A stretch of 64,000 nucleotides of DNA from Paraburkholderia sacchari (GCF_000785435.2 NZ_JTDB02000004.1:124001-188000), one strand, 5' to 3'. Counted from the stretch's first letter, positions 51,756 through 60,288 are shown. Made by a program: numbers and translations. The notes: generated by a model not told the origin, from the sequence alone.

Positions 51756-51876
51756 CGTACGCCGCCTTCACAAAGGTCGAGTCGGCGGCAATAGTGAAGT
51801 CCATGCGGCGAGTCACAGCGATGCCTTCATCGCCGCGTAACGACACATAACCGTACGATTCTAATCCGCCCCGCCA

Positions 51877-53415
51877 ATGAGCCCTGTCACAAAGCAGAAT
51901 ATCCTTGTCCTGATGGCCGACCAGATGACGCCGTTTGCACTGCGCGCGTATGGCAATCAGGTTTCGCTGACGCCGCGCATCGATGCGCTTGCGAAAGAAG
52001 GCGTCGTGTTCGATTCCGCGTACTGCGCGAGCCCGCTGTGCGCGCCGGCCCGCATTTCGATGATGACCGGCAAACTGCCGGCCGCCACCGATGCATACGA
52101 TAACGCCGCCGAATTGCCTGCACAAACGCTAACGTTCGCGCACTATCTGCGCGCGGCGGGTTACCGGACGATTCTTTCGGGAAAGATGCACTTTTGCGGC
52201 CCCGATCAATTGCACGGTTTCGAAGAGCGGCTCACGACCGACATCTATCCTGCTGATTTCGGCTGGGTGCCCGACTGGGACCGCCCCGATGTGCGTCCGA
52301 GCTGGTATCACAACATGAGTTCGGTGTTGGATGCAGGCCCATGCGTGCGCACGAACCAGCTCGATTTCGACGATGAGGTCACGTACACCGCGAGTCAGAA
52401 GCTCTATGACATCGCGCGCGAGCGTGCTGCGCAAAGGGACGAGCGTCCGTTCTGCATGGTCGTGTCGCTCACGCATCCGCACGACCCGTATGCGATTACC
52501 CGGCAGTACTGGGATCTGTACCGCGATGAGGACATCGACATGCCGCGCATCGCGCTGACGCGCGACGAGAGCGATCCCCATTCTAGACGCCTGCGCGATC
52601 TCTACGAGGCGGACCTGACGCCGCCGACCGAGCAGCAGATTCGCAACGCGCGGCACGCGTATTACGGAGCACTGTCGTATGTCGACGCCCAGTTCGGCGC
52701 AATACTCGATACGCTGAAGGCGACCGGTCTTGGCGACGATACGATCGTGATCGTCACGTCGGATCACGGCGAAATGCTCGGTGAACGCGGGCTCTGGTAC
52801 AAGATGACTTGCCTCGAAGGCGGCGTGCGCGTGCCGCTGATCGTGCATGCGCCGAGGCACTACGGTGCGCGGCGGGTGGCGGCGGCGGTCTCGCACGTCG
52901 ATCTGCTGCCGACGCTGGTCGAGATGGCGACAGGCGCGCGCCGCGCGCAATGGCCCGACCCGGTCGATGGACGCAGCCTGTTGCCGCACCTCCAGGGCGA
53001 CGGCGGCCACGACGAAGCGATCGTCGAGTACTTTGCGGAGGGCGCAGTTGCGCCGATGGTGATGATTCGCCGCGGCACGTACAAATTCATCCATACGCCC
53101 GTCGATCCCGATCAGCTCTATGACCTCGCGAACGATCCCGACGAATGCGTGAACCTCGCGCCGGATCCGCAAGCCGCGAACCTCGTGGATGCGTTTCGCA
53201 GGGAAGTCGCGCGGCGCTGGGATATCCCTGCATTGCATCAGGCGGTGCTTGCGAGCCAGCGCCGCAGACGCTTTCATTTCGAAGCGACGACGCAGGGTGT
53301 GATCCGCTCGTGGGACTGGCAACCGTTCAATGACGCTAGCCAGCGCTATATGCGCAATCACATCGAACTCGACACGCTGGAGGCCATGGCGCGCTATCCA
53401 CGCGTTGCGCGCTGA
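51877..53415 (+). CDS. betC: choline-sulfatase (BetC)
   Basis: A 512-residue arylsulfatase-fold hydrolase that releases choline and sulfate from choline-O-sulfate. The formylglycine motif is C55-A-P-A-R59 (C-x-P-x-R), with the metal residues D14, Q16 (VLMADQMTPF) and later TSDHGEMLGERGLWYKMTCLEGGVRVPLI; the DQMT start and GKMHFCGPDQLHGFEERL are specific to choline sulfatases. No signal peptide is seen, so it acts in the cytoplasm and needs an uptake system. The next gene, a choline-type binding protein, begins 24 bp later. Confidence 0.94.
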   Translation: MSPVTKQNILVLMADQMTPFALRAYGNQVSLTPRIDALAKEGVVFDSAYCASPLCAPARISMMTGKLPAATDAYDNAAELPAQTLTFAHYLRAAGYRTILSGKMHFCGPDQLHGFEERLTTDIYPADFGWVPDWDRPDVRPSWYHNMSSVLDAGPCVRTNQLDFDDEVTYTASQKLYDIARERAAQRDERPFCMVVSLTHPHDPYAITRQYWDLYRDEDIDMPRIALTRDESDPHSRRLRDLYEADLTPPTEQQIRNARHAYYGALSYVDAQFGAILDTLKATGLGDDTIVIVTSDHGEMLGERGLWYKMTCLEGGVRVPLIVHAPRHYGARRVAAAVSHVDLLPTLVEMATGARRAQWPDPVDGRSLLPHLQGDGGHDEAIVEYFAEGAVAPMVMIRRGTYKFIHTPVDPDQLYDLANDPDECVNLAPDPQAANLVDAFRREVARRWDIPALHQAVLASQRRRRFHFEATTQGVIRSWDWQPFNDASQRYMRNHIELDTLEAMARYPRVAR

Positions 53416-53439
53416 ATCGCATCAATACGGGAGTCCACG

Positions 53440-54405
53440 ATGAACAAACGCTGGAGAAGTTCGCTTGCGAAAGCGGTGATGACGGTCGCCATGTTTGGCG
53501 CGGCCTTGACGGGGCCGTTGCATGCTGCCGAACCGCAAAGCTGCACGCAGGTCCGCATGGCCGATCCCGGGTGGTCGGATATCGACGCGACCAATGCCGT
53601 GGCGGGCGTATTGCTGAAAGCGCTCGGCTATCAGCAAAACGTGTCGAATCTTTCGGTGCCGATCACCTATCAGGGCATGAAAAAAGGGCAAATCGACGTA
53701 TTCCTCGGCAACTGGATGCCTGCGCAAGGCCCTCTCGTGAAACCGTTCGTGGACGAACGTTCAATCGACGTACTGCACGCGAACCTGACCAATGCGAAAT
53801 TCACGCTGGCCGTACCGGACTATGTGGCGGCGGCGGGCGTGCACTCGTTTGCGGATCTCGTCAAGCATGCGGACCAGTTCGACGGGAAGATCTACGGTAT
53901 CGAACCGGGCGCGCCCGCCAATCAGAACATCAAGAAGATGATTGCGGAAAAGGCATTCGGGCTGGGCGACTGGAAGATCGTCGAATCGAGTGAAACAGCC
54001 ATGCTTACGCAAGTGGAGCGCGCCGTGCGCGACAGACGGTGGATCGTATTCCTCGCGTGGGAGCCGCATTTGATGAACACGAAATTCCACTTGACCTATT
54101 TATCGGGCGGCGACGCGTTTTTCGGCCCGAACTATGGCGGCGCGACAGTGAATACGGTGACACGGGCGGGCTTTGCCGGCCAGTGCGGGAACCTTGCGCG
54201 GCTTTTCCAGCAAATGACGTTCAATGTCGATCTGGAAAATCAGATCATTGCGGACGTGCTGCAAAACAAGGTCGATGTGAATGCCGCAGCGCGCAATGCG
54301 TTGAAGGGCAATCCGGGTTTGTTAAATGCATGGCTAAAGGGTGTGACGACCACGAGCGGTGCGGATGGATTGCAGGCGGTGCAGGCGCAACTCGGTATTC
54401 ACTGA
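53440..54405 (+). CDS. periplasmic choline/choline-sulfate/betaine-binding protein
   Basis: A 321-residue OpuAC-type binding protein. The signal peptide (ending LTGPLHAAEP) is followed by VRMADPGWSDIDATNAVAGVLLKALGYQ, GNWMPAQGPLVKPFVDE and RWIVFLAWEPHLMNTKFHLTYL; the tryptophans of the quaternary-amine cage are kept. It resembles ChoX/BetX proteins and the CaiX protein of this window. Its position directly after betC suggests that it captures choline-O-sulfate or choline for BetC. No permease or ATPase genes follow. Confidence 0.88.
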   Translation: MNKRWRSSLAKAVMTVAMFGAALTGPLHAAEPQSCTQVRMADPGWSDIDATNAVAGVLLKALGYQQNVSNLSVPITYQGMKKGQIDVFLGNWMPAQGPLVKPFVDERSIDVLHANLTNAKFTLAVPDYVAAAGVHSFADLVKHADQFDGKIYGIEPGAPANQNIKKMIAEKAFGLGDWKIVESSETAMLTQVERAVRDRRWIVFLAWEPHLMNTKFHLTYLSGGDAFFGPNYGGATVNTVTRAGFAGQCGNLARLFQQMTFNVDLENQIIADVLQNKVDVNAAARNALKGNPGLLNAWLKGVTTTSGADGLQAVQAQLGIH

Positions 54406-54446
54406 ATACCACGGCGCAGGCGGCGTTATCGGTATTGAAATGAAGG

Positions 54447-54474
54447 GCGCGCAGTTCTGCAATGAACTGCGCGC
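54447..54474 (+). terminator. strong hairpin after the binding-protein gene
   Basis: GCGCGCAGTTC (54447-54457) pairs with GAACTGCGCGC (54464-54474) around TGCAAT. The stem is very stable, but no T-run follows, so it may terminate with help or protect the mRNA end. Confidence 0.5.
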
Positions 54475-54520
54475 TGCTTCCCAGTACACGAACTTCGAAG
54501 GGCATCACTGGCATCAGGGT

Positions 54521-54616
54521 TCGCTCGGGGCGCTTTATCTATTCGGCTATAGCTTCACGCCGTCGACCACGACGACCCAGGCCGACGTGCGTATCGGCAT
54601 GCGGCATTCGTTCTGA
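54521..54616 (+). pseudogene. C-terminal fragment of an outer-membrane porin
   Basis: The frame ending at 54616 reads LGALYLFGYSFTP and TTTTQADVRIGMRHSF, the closing beta-strand and terminal Phe of OmpC-like porins (usually RxGMRHxF). The rest of the porin is absent. It lies just before the truncated LysR gene and marks a deletion breakpoint. Confidence 0.6.
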
Positions 54617-54626
54617 GCGCGCGAGG

Positions 54627-55325
54627 TTAGACGGCACTCGCCCCCGCCATCTCGCTGCTCGAATGCAGCAGCGTCGCGCGGAAGTTGCCCACCAGTGGCC
54701 GCAGATTGACCTTGTGCCACGCGGCCCACAGCGCGGTGCGGTAGCTGAACCACGCCAGCTCGCGCAGCACCACGCCCGCCGGCGCCTGGTGGCGCAGGCT
54801 CTGCTGGATCATCGTGAGCCCGAGGCCAGCGGCGACGAGGCCGAGCGCCGCGAGCGGCTCCGTGGCCTCCATCGCGATGTCGGGGGTGAAGCCGGCCTTC
54901 GCGCAGGCCGCAATGAAGTTGTCGTGGCGCAGCGCGCCTTCCTCGTGCATCACGCCAATCCACTTCTGCGCCGCGAGGTCCTCGGGCGTCAGGTGCTTTG
55001 CCACCGCGAGCGGATGGCCCTCCGGAATCGCAAGCAACATGGGGTCGTCGAGCACTTGCGCGGCTTCCAGATCGGGGTCGTCGGCCGGCGGCGGGTCGCA
55101 CACGAGCGCGATGTCGAGGCTGCGCTGGCGCAGGCCCGTAAGCTGTTCCGCCGAGCGATAGTTGTAGAGCGCGATGTGCACGTCGGACTTGTCCTCGCGC
55201 AGCCGCCGCAGCGCATTGGGCAGCACGCCCGAGTGCATGGCGTTCTCCAGATAGCCGATGCACAGGCCCCCTTCGTCGCCGCGCCCGAGCCGCCGCGCGA
55301 GCGACTCCAGGCGCTTCGCGTGAGT
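54627..55325 (-). pseudogene. LysR regulator lacking its DNA-binding domain
   Basis: From about 55325 leftwards the frame is a well-kept LysR effector domain (HAKRLESLARRLGRGDEGGLCIGYLENAMHSGVLPNALRRL, LTGLRQRSLDIALVCDPP, KWIGVMHEEGALRHDNFIAACAKAGF, LVAAGLGLTMIQQSLR) of the type seen in BenM/CatM-like regulators. The first about 85 residues, including the helix-turn-helix and the linker helix start, are missing; in their place lies the aldo/keto reductase gene on the other strand. In-frame starts exist further right but are antisense to that gene. It cannot bind DNA as a normal LysR. Confidence 0.85.
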
Positions 55326-55341
55326 ACAAAGGAGCAAGTCG

Positions 55342-56373
55342 ATGAGTATCAAAGACAAATTGCCCGCTGGCACGCAGCTGGGCTTTGGTGCGGCGCCGCT
55401 GGGCAACATGTTCCGCAACATCCCCGAAGACGAAGCGCTGGCGACCGTAAAGGCCGCCTGGGACCAGGGCGTGCGTTACTTCGATACGGCCCCGCTGTAC
55501 GGCGCGGGTCTCTCGGAAATCCGTCTGGGCGATGCACTCGCGGGCTACAAGCGTGACGACTACGTGCTGAGCACGAAAGTGGGCCGCGTGATTCTCGACG
55601 AAATCGAGGACGTGAGCGCACGCGATCTGGGCGAGAAAGGCGGCGTGTTCGCATTTGGCCGTCCTAACAAGATCGTCAACGACTACTCCGCCGATGCCAC
55701 GCTGCGCTCGGTCGAGGACAGCCTCAAGCGCCTGAAGACCGACCGCATCGACATCGTCTGGGTGCATGATGTTGCTCAGGACTTCTACGGCGACGAATGG
55801 CTCTCGGTGTTCGAAACGGCGCGCAAGGGTGCGTTCCGCGCGCTGAGCCGTTTGCGCGATGAAGGCGTGATCAAGGCGTGGGGTCTTGGCGTCAACCGCG
55901 TCGAACCGGTCGAGCTGCTGCTCGACCTCAGCGAAACGAAGGCGGACGGTTTCCTGCTGGCGGGCCGCTACACGCTGCTCGATCACGAACGCGCCTTGCA
56001 GCGCGTGATGCCTTGCACGCTAGCGCACGGTGCGGAGATCGTGGTTGGCGGTCCGTATAGCTCGGGCGTGCTCGCAGGCGGCCAGAATTTCGAGTACCAG
56101 AAGGCTTCGCCGGAGATTCTCGCGAGAGTCGAGCGCATCAAGGCCGTTGCCGCGCGCCACAACGTGAGCGTGAAGGCTGCCGCATTGCAGTTCTCGCTGG
56201 CGAACCCCGCCGTTGCCGCGGTGATCCCGGGCGCGAGCAAGCCGCAACGCATCGCGGAAGACCACGCCGCTGTGAAGGAAGCGATTCCTGCCGGTTTCTG
56301 GCGCGATCTGCGCGAGCAGGGGCTGGTGGCCGCGAATGCGCCGCTGCCGATCGATAACCGCGACAACGCCTGA
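55342..56373 (+). CDS. aldo/keto reductase (D-threo-aldose 1-dehydrogenase / pyridoxal 4-dehydrogenase type)
   Basis: A 343-residue TIM-barrel NAD(P) oxidoreductase. The catalytic Asp and Tyr are in RYFDTAPLYGAGLSE, the Lys in STKVGR, and the His in IDIVWVHDV; the C-terminal cofactor-binding part has VIPGASKPQRIAEDHAA. The closest relatives oxidise fucose, arabinose or pyridoxal. GGAG lies before the start (AAAGGAGCAAGTCG). It is followed 11 bp later by an SRPBCC gene in the same transcript. The start is 17 bp from the break in the LysR pseudogene. Confidence 0.9.
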   Translation: MSIKDKLPAGTQLGFGAAPLGNMFRNIPEDEALATVKAAWDQGVRYFDTAPLYGAGLSEIRLGDALAGYKRDDYVLSTKVGRVILDEIEDVSARDLGEKGGVFAFGRPNKIVNDYSADATLRSVEDSLKRLKTDRIDIVWVHDVAQDFYGDEWLSVFETARKGAFRALSRLRDEGVIKAWGLGVNRVEPVELLLDLSETKADGFLLAGRYTLLDHERALQRVMPCTLAHGAEIVVGGPYSSGVLAGGQNFEYQKASPEILARVERIKAVAARHNVSVKAAALQFSLANPAVAAVIPGASKPQRIAEDHAAVKEAIPAGFWRDLREQGLVAANAPLPIDNRDNA

Positions 56374-56384
56374 AGGAGAACGAC

Positions 56385-56804
56385 ATGGCACAAGCAAGCG
56401 CATCCATCAGGATTCCTGATTCGGCCGATTCCGTGTGGCAACTGATCGGTGGCTTCAACTCGCTGCCGGACTGGCTACCCTACATCCCGTCCAGCGAATT
56501 GAGCGAGGGCGGCCGCGTGCGGCACCTCGCCAATCCGGATGGCGAGACCATCGTCGAACGGCTGGAAGCGTTCGATAACCGCGCGCGCAGCTACACCTAT
56601 TCGATTCTCGAAGCGCCGTTTCCCGTCACGGAATACCGCTCGACGTTGCAGGTGCGCGAGATCGACGGCGGCCATGCAGCGCAGGTCGACTGGTCGGGCG
56701 AGTTCACGCCCAGCGGCGTGAGCGACGAGGAAGCTTCGCGCCTGTTCGAAGGCATTTATCGCGATGGGTTGCAGGCGCTCGCTGCACGTATGCAAACGCG
56801 CTAG
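56385..56804 (+). CDS. SRPBCC-family protein (polyketide-cyclase/START-like)
   Basis: A 139-residue small lipid- or metabolite-binding fold protein. IRIPDSADSVWQLIGGFNSLPDWLPYIPSSE and the following YTYSILEAPFPVTEYRSTLQVREID, then AAQVDWSGEFTP, match the polyketide_cyc2 (SRPBCC) superfamily. Such proteins bind hydrophobic ligands or act as simple cyclases or lactonases. It is co-transcribed with the aldo/keto reductase (11 bp gap, AAGGAG before the start), so it may handle the oxidation product, for example by hydrolysing a lactone (inference). Confidence 0.82.
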   Translation: MAQASASIRIPDSADSVWQLIGGFNSLPDWLPYIPSSELSEGGRVRHLANPDGETIVERLEAFDNRARSYTYSILEAPFPVTEYRSTLQVREIDGGHAAQVDWSGEFTPSGVSDEEASRLFEGIYRDGLQALAARMQTR

Positions 56805-56881
56805 CCTTCGCCGCCGGGGCCGTCGTGCAATGCCTCGATCAGCATTCGTGCGCCGGCCGAGAGCGGCGCGCTTCGTTTCGT
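56801..56881 (-). pseudogene. C-terminal remnant of a LysR regulator
   Basis: On the minus strand the sequence reads KRSAPLSAGARMLIEALHDG and then GPGGEG and a stop that overlaps the SRPBCC stop. The PLSAGARMLIEALH wording is the usual C-terminus of LysR effector domains. An in-frame stop lies just upstream, so only about 25 residues remain. It faces the aldo/keto reductase unit from the right. Confidence 0.45.
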
Positions 56882-57030
56882 TCAGCGAGCGCGGCTACGT
56901 TGATGAGTTTATTTAACTAAGTAGTGACTTTTTCTCAATAGCGTGCCCAATCGGCGAGGGGTAGATTTTCAGCGGAGCAGCAAACCCAGAATAAATACAG
57001 TCAACCGGTTCGGAACACAGGAGACAGTCA

Positions 57031-57864
57031 ATGAGAATGGGCAAGCTTGTCAAACATGCGATCTGCGTGGCGGCCATGGCGTGCGTGGCCGGTGCGGCTT
57101 TTGCTGGCGAAACCATGGACCGCGTCAAGTCGCGCGGTACCGTCGTCGTCGTCACGAGCGCGAAATGGCCTCCGCAGGCCTATCTGAACGACAAGCACGA
57201 ATTCGAGGGTTTCGATGTCGACGTTGCGAAGGAGATTGGCCGGCGGCTCGGCGTTAAGGTCCAGTTCGAGACGCCGCAGTTCAGCTTGATGACCGGAGGT
57301 CATTGGCACGGCAGATGGGACCTTTGCGTTCTGTCCGTCACGCCGACGAAGGAGCGCGAGAAGCTCCTCGATTTCCCGGCCGTGTATTACTACAGCCCCT
57401 ATGTTTTTGCCGTTTATAAGGATTCCAAAATCGCTTCGCGTAGCGACCTGGGCGGCAAGGTTATCGGCGTCGAGGGCGGCACGACGTCGGAGGACTACAT
57501 CAATAAGCATCTGAACATCGGCGGCCCCGATGTGCCCGAGTTCAAGTACCTCGCGGGCGATCCGAAGCAGGTGAAGACCTACGGCTCGACGCTGCTGCCC
57601 TACGAGGACCTGCGCCTGGGCGACGGCAAGCGGCTCGACGCGATCATCACGCCCGAGCAAACGGCGCGTGAGGCCATCAAGAACGGCTATCCGATCAAGA
57701 TCTTGCCGGGCGATTACGCGTTTCGCGAGCCGCTTGCGGTCGTGACCGACAAGGGCGACCCAGATTGGGACAAAGCGGTGGGCGGCGCCGTGGCGCAGAT
57801 GAAGCAGGACGGCACGCTGACGAAGCTCAGCGAGCAGTGGTTCGGCAAGGACTACACCAAGTAA
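57031..57864 (+). CDS. periplasmic amino-acid/polyamine-derivative binding protein (family 3)
   Basis: A 277-residue binding protein. The signal peptide ends at about GAAFAGE, followed by GTVVVVTSAKWPPQAYLNDKHEFEGFDVDVAKEIGRRLG, WDLCVLSVTPTKEREKLLDFP and a C-terminal DGTLTKLSEQWFGKDY typical of amino-acid ABC receptors. AGGAGA lies 7 nt before the ATG at 57031. It heads a unit with a PuuB-like oxidase and a permease, so its ligand is probably an amino acid or a gamma-glutamylated polyamine. A 26-bp palindrome follows it, which would favour higher expression of this gene than the rest. Confidence 0.9.
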   Translation: MRMGKLVKHAICVAAMACVAGAAFAGETMDRVKSRGTVVVVTSAKWPPQAYLNDKHEFEGFDVDVAKEIGRRLGVKVQFETPQFSLMTGGHWHGRWDLCVLSVTPTKEREKLLDFPAVYYYSPYVFAVYKDSKIASRSDLGGKVIGVEGGTTSEDYINKHLNIGGPDVPEFKYLAGDPKQVKTYGSTLLPYEDLRLGDGKRLDAIITPEQTAREAIKNGYPIKILPGDYAFREPLAVVTDKGDPDWDKAVGGAVAQMKQDGTLTKLSEQWFGKDYTK

Positions 57865-57879
57865 TTCCTGATTTTGCAT

Positions 57880-57905
57880 GCCGCATTTGCCCGGGCAAAT
57901 GCGGC
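57880..57905 (+). terminator. perfect 26-bp inverted repeat between binding-protein and oxidase genes
   Basis: GCCGCATTTGCCC (57880-57892) is followed directly by its reverse complement (57893-57905). As RNA it is a strong hairpin with a short GC-rich loop and no T-run. It probably acts as a partial terminator or a 3' mRNA-stabilising structure, giving excess binding protein. Confidence 0.6.
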
Positions 57906-57965
57906 GTCTGCTCATCTGTACCCAACCCAACTTAATTCGACTCATTTAAACCCAAACGCCGCGAC

Positions 57966-59273
57966 ATGCAAAACGCCGGGAAATCAACGCTTGCGGACTA
58001 CGTGGATAGCTATTATTCGCGCACCCTCCGCAACGATAACGCGAGAGCGCCCATCGATACGGACATCAACGTGGATGTTTGCATTGTGGGGGCGGGCATG
58101 GCGGGAATCACGGCCGCGCTCGAATTGCTGGGCCGGGGCCGCACCGTTGCCTTGCTGGAAGCGAAGCGCGTGTCGTGGGGCGCTTCGGGGCGCAACGGCG
58201 GCGTCGTGAGCCCGGGCTATTCGACGGGCGTGAGCAATATCGCGCAACACGTCGGCATGGACGAGGCGAAAGCGCTTTACCGGATGTCGATAGAGGGCGT
58301 CGATATCGTTCGTGAAAACATTCGCCGGCTCGATATTGATGAAGCGGGGCCGGTGAGCGGCGTGCTGCGCTTGTCCCGTCACGAGAATGCCAGCGAAATG
58401 ACGGCGCATCAGCAATGGCTGTCGCGCGAGTTTGGCTACGAGGTCAATTATCTTTCGACTTCGGAGGTCAGGCAGCGGGTGGTTTCGGACAAGTACCGCC
58501 AGGGCTTGCTCGACGAAAACGCCTTTCATTTCCATCCGTTGAATTATGCGCGCGCTCTTGTGAGCGAAGTCGAGCGTCTGGGCGGCCGAGTCTTCGAGCA
58601 TTCGGAAGTTGTGTCGATCAAGGATCAAGGCGCAAGCAAGCGGGTAACGACGGCGCGCGGCAGCGTGACGGCGCGCGACGTGGTGCTCACGTGCGGTGGC
58701 TACACGGGTAGCCTGGTGCCGAGACTCGCGCGCAGCTATCTGCCGATCTCGACTTACATGATGCTCACGGAGCCGGCTAAAAGCGCGATTGCTTCGGCCA
58801 TTCGAACGCGCGCCTCGATTGGCGACAGTCGCCGCTCGAGCGACTATTACCGTCTCGTCGACGATGGCGAGCGTGTGCTCTGGGGCGGCATGATCACGAC
58901 ACGTCGCTCCGATCCGCACCGGCTTGCCGACGCCCTGCGCAATCGCATGGTGGACACCTACCCGCAACTGAAAGACCTCGCGGTTCAGGTTGCATGGTCC
59001 GGGAAGATGGCTTATGCGCGGCACCTGATGCCGCTGATCGGCCGTCTCGAAGACGGCATCTGGTATTGCATGGGATTCGGCGGCCACGGCATGAACACGA
59101 CAGCCATCGGCGGCCGCGTGATTGCCGAAGGCATTACGGGCACATCGAATCGATATCAGTCGTTCGCGGCGCTCGGGCTGCCCTGGAACGGCAGCTATGT
59201 CGGGCTCGCGGTCGCGCAGCTCACGTACTGGAGCTACCAGATGATGGACTTCATGCGCGAGCGCGCCGCTTGA
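57966..59273 (+). CDS. FAD-dependent amine oxidase (PuuB-like, DAO family)
   Basis: A 435-residue flavoprotein. The N-terminal SYYSRTLRND precedes the FAD motif VDVCIVGAGMAGITAALELLGRGRTVALLEAKRVSWGASGRNGG, typical of gamma-glutamylputrescine oxidase and related amine oxidases, with a C-terminal IWYCMGFGGHGMNTTAIGGRVIAEGI. It oxidises an amine or N-substituted amino acid to aldehyde, ammonia and peroxide. It lies between a binding protein and a permease, so uptake and oxidation of the same compound are likely. No glutamylpolyamine synthetase is present, which argues for a pre-formed amine substrate. Confidence 0.88.
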   Translation: MQNAGKSTLADYVDSYYSRTLRNDNARAPIDTDINVDVCIVGAGMAGITAALELLGRGRTVALLEAKRVSWGASGRNGGVVSPGYSTGVSNIAQHVGMDEAKALYRMSIEGVDIVRENIRRLDIDEAGPVSGVLRLSRHENASEMTAHQQWLSREFGYEVNYLSTSEVRQRVVSDKYRQGLLDENAFHFHPLNYARALVSEVERLGGRVFEHSEVVSIKDQGASKRVTTARGSVTARDVVLTCGGYTGSLVPRLARSYLPISTYMMLTEPAKSAIASAIRTRASIGDSRRSSDYYRLVDDGERVLWGGMITTRRSDPHRLADALRNRMVDTYPQLKDLAVQVAWSGKMAYARHLMPLIGRLEDGIWYCMGFGGHGMNTTAIGGRVIAEGITGTSNRYQSFAALGLPWNGSYVGLAVAQLTYWSYQMMDFMRERAA

Positions 59274-59316
59274 GTGCCAGGTGAGCAAACCACGACCTGC
59301 TTCACGGAGGGAGAAC

Positions 59317-60288
59317 ATGTTTGTCGAGCAAGCACAGGACGCCCAGAGGGGCTGGTGGGCGACCGCATTGTCGGCGGTGATCGTTGCCGTGGCGGCTTTC
59401 ATGATGCTTGCGCAGGGCGCGCCGCAATGGCTGCCGGCTTTGAACCTGCCATGGCTCACAAAGCTCGGCGCGATGCCGGGCGGGTTCCATAAGGCGCTGG
59501 TGTTCGCCGGCGTCGCCGTCGCGCTTGTGGCGAATGGCTATTTGCTCACGCGCTTGCCGTCGCGTGCGCAGATCGGCATCGTCTGGTGCGAGTTGTTGGT
59601 GCTGCTCGTCGCGTTTCTTTCGACGTTCGACCTGAGCCTCGAATTCATTCACCGCAAGATCGGCTATCTGATCATGCAGGGCGCGACGACCACGCTGCTG
59701 GTCTCGGCCATCTCCATCGCGATTGCCTTCATGCTCGCGCTGATTGGCGCGCTCGCCAAGCTTTCATCCAACGGTATCGCGGTGGGCATTGCCACGTTTT
59801 ATACGTCGCTGTTTCGCGGCCTGCCGCTGCTCATGCAGATTTTCATTCTGTATCTCGGCCTGCCCCAGTTGGGTTATGTCGTCGATCCCATTCCCGCTGG
59901 CGTAACGGCGCTCTCGCTGTGCTATGGCGCCTACATGACGGAAATCTTCCGCGCGGGCATTCAGAGCATTCCGCACGGCCAATGGAATGCGGCGCGCGCG
60001 CTCGGCTTCACGCCTTATCAGATGATGCGGCTGATCATTCTGCCGCAAGCGATGCGCGTGATCATCCCGCCCACCGGCAACCAGTTCATCGCCATGCTCA
60101 AGGACAGCTCGCTGGTCTCGGTCGTGGGCGTGTGGGAACTGACCTATGTCGCCACCACGGAAGGCCAGAAGGAATTCCGGCACATGGAGATGCTGGTCAG
60201 CGCCGCGCTTGTCTATTGGGTGATGTCGCTCGTGCTCGAACTGGTGCAGTCACGTATCGAGCGGAGATTTCGCAAAGCCGTGCGTTGA
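59317..60288 (+). CDS. amino-acid ABC transporter permease (HEQRO type)
   Basis: A 323-residue inner-membrane permease. A long N-terminal membrane region (about 1-110) precedes the core with TTLLVSAISIAIAFMLALIGALAK, FYTSLFRGLPLLMQIFILYLGLPQLG and the EAA-type loop EIFRAGIQSIPHGQWNAARALGFTPYQMMRLIILPQA, which contacts the ATPase. GGAGGGAG precedes the ATG at 59317; a GTG at 59281 is less likely. It partners the binding protein at 57031. No ATP-binding protein follows, so the ATPase must be supplied from elsewhere. Confidence 0.9.
   Translation: MFVEQAQDAQRGWWATALSAVIVAVAAFMMLAQGAPQWLPALNLPWLTKLGAMPGGFHKALVFAGVAVALVANGYLLTRLPSRAQIGIVWCELLVLLVAFLSTFDLSLEFIHRKIGYLIMQGATTTLLVSAISIAIAFMLALIGALAKLSSNGIAVGIATFYTSLFRGLPLLMQIFILYLGLPQLGYVVDPIPAGVTALSLCYGAYMTEIFRAGIQSIPHGQWNAARALGFTPYQMMRLIILPQAMRVIIPPTGNQFIAMLKDSSLVSVVGVWELTYVATTEGQKEFRHMEMLVSAALVYWVMSLVLELVQSRIERRFRKAVR

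Noticed and set aside
54627..55421. full 264-residue reading of the truncated LysR from the start at 55421
   Set aside because: The first about 32 residues are antisense to the start of the aldo/keto reductase and are not LysR-like, so the extra part is not counted.
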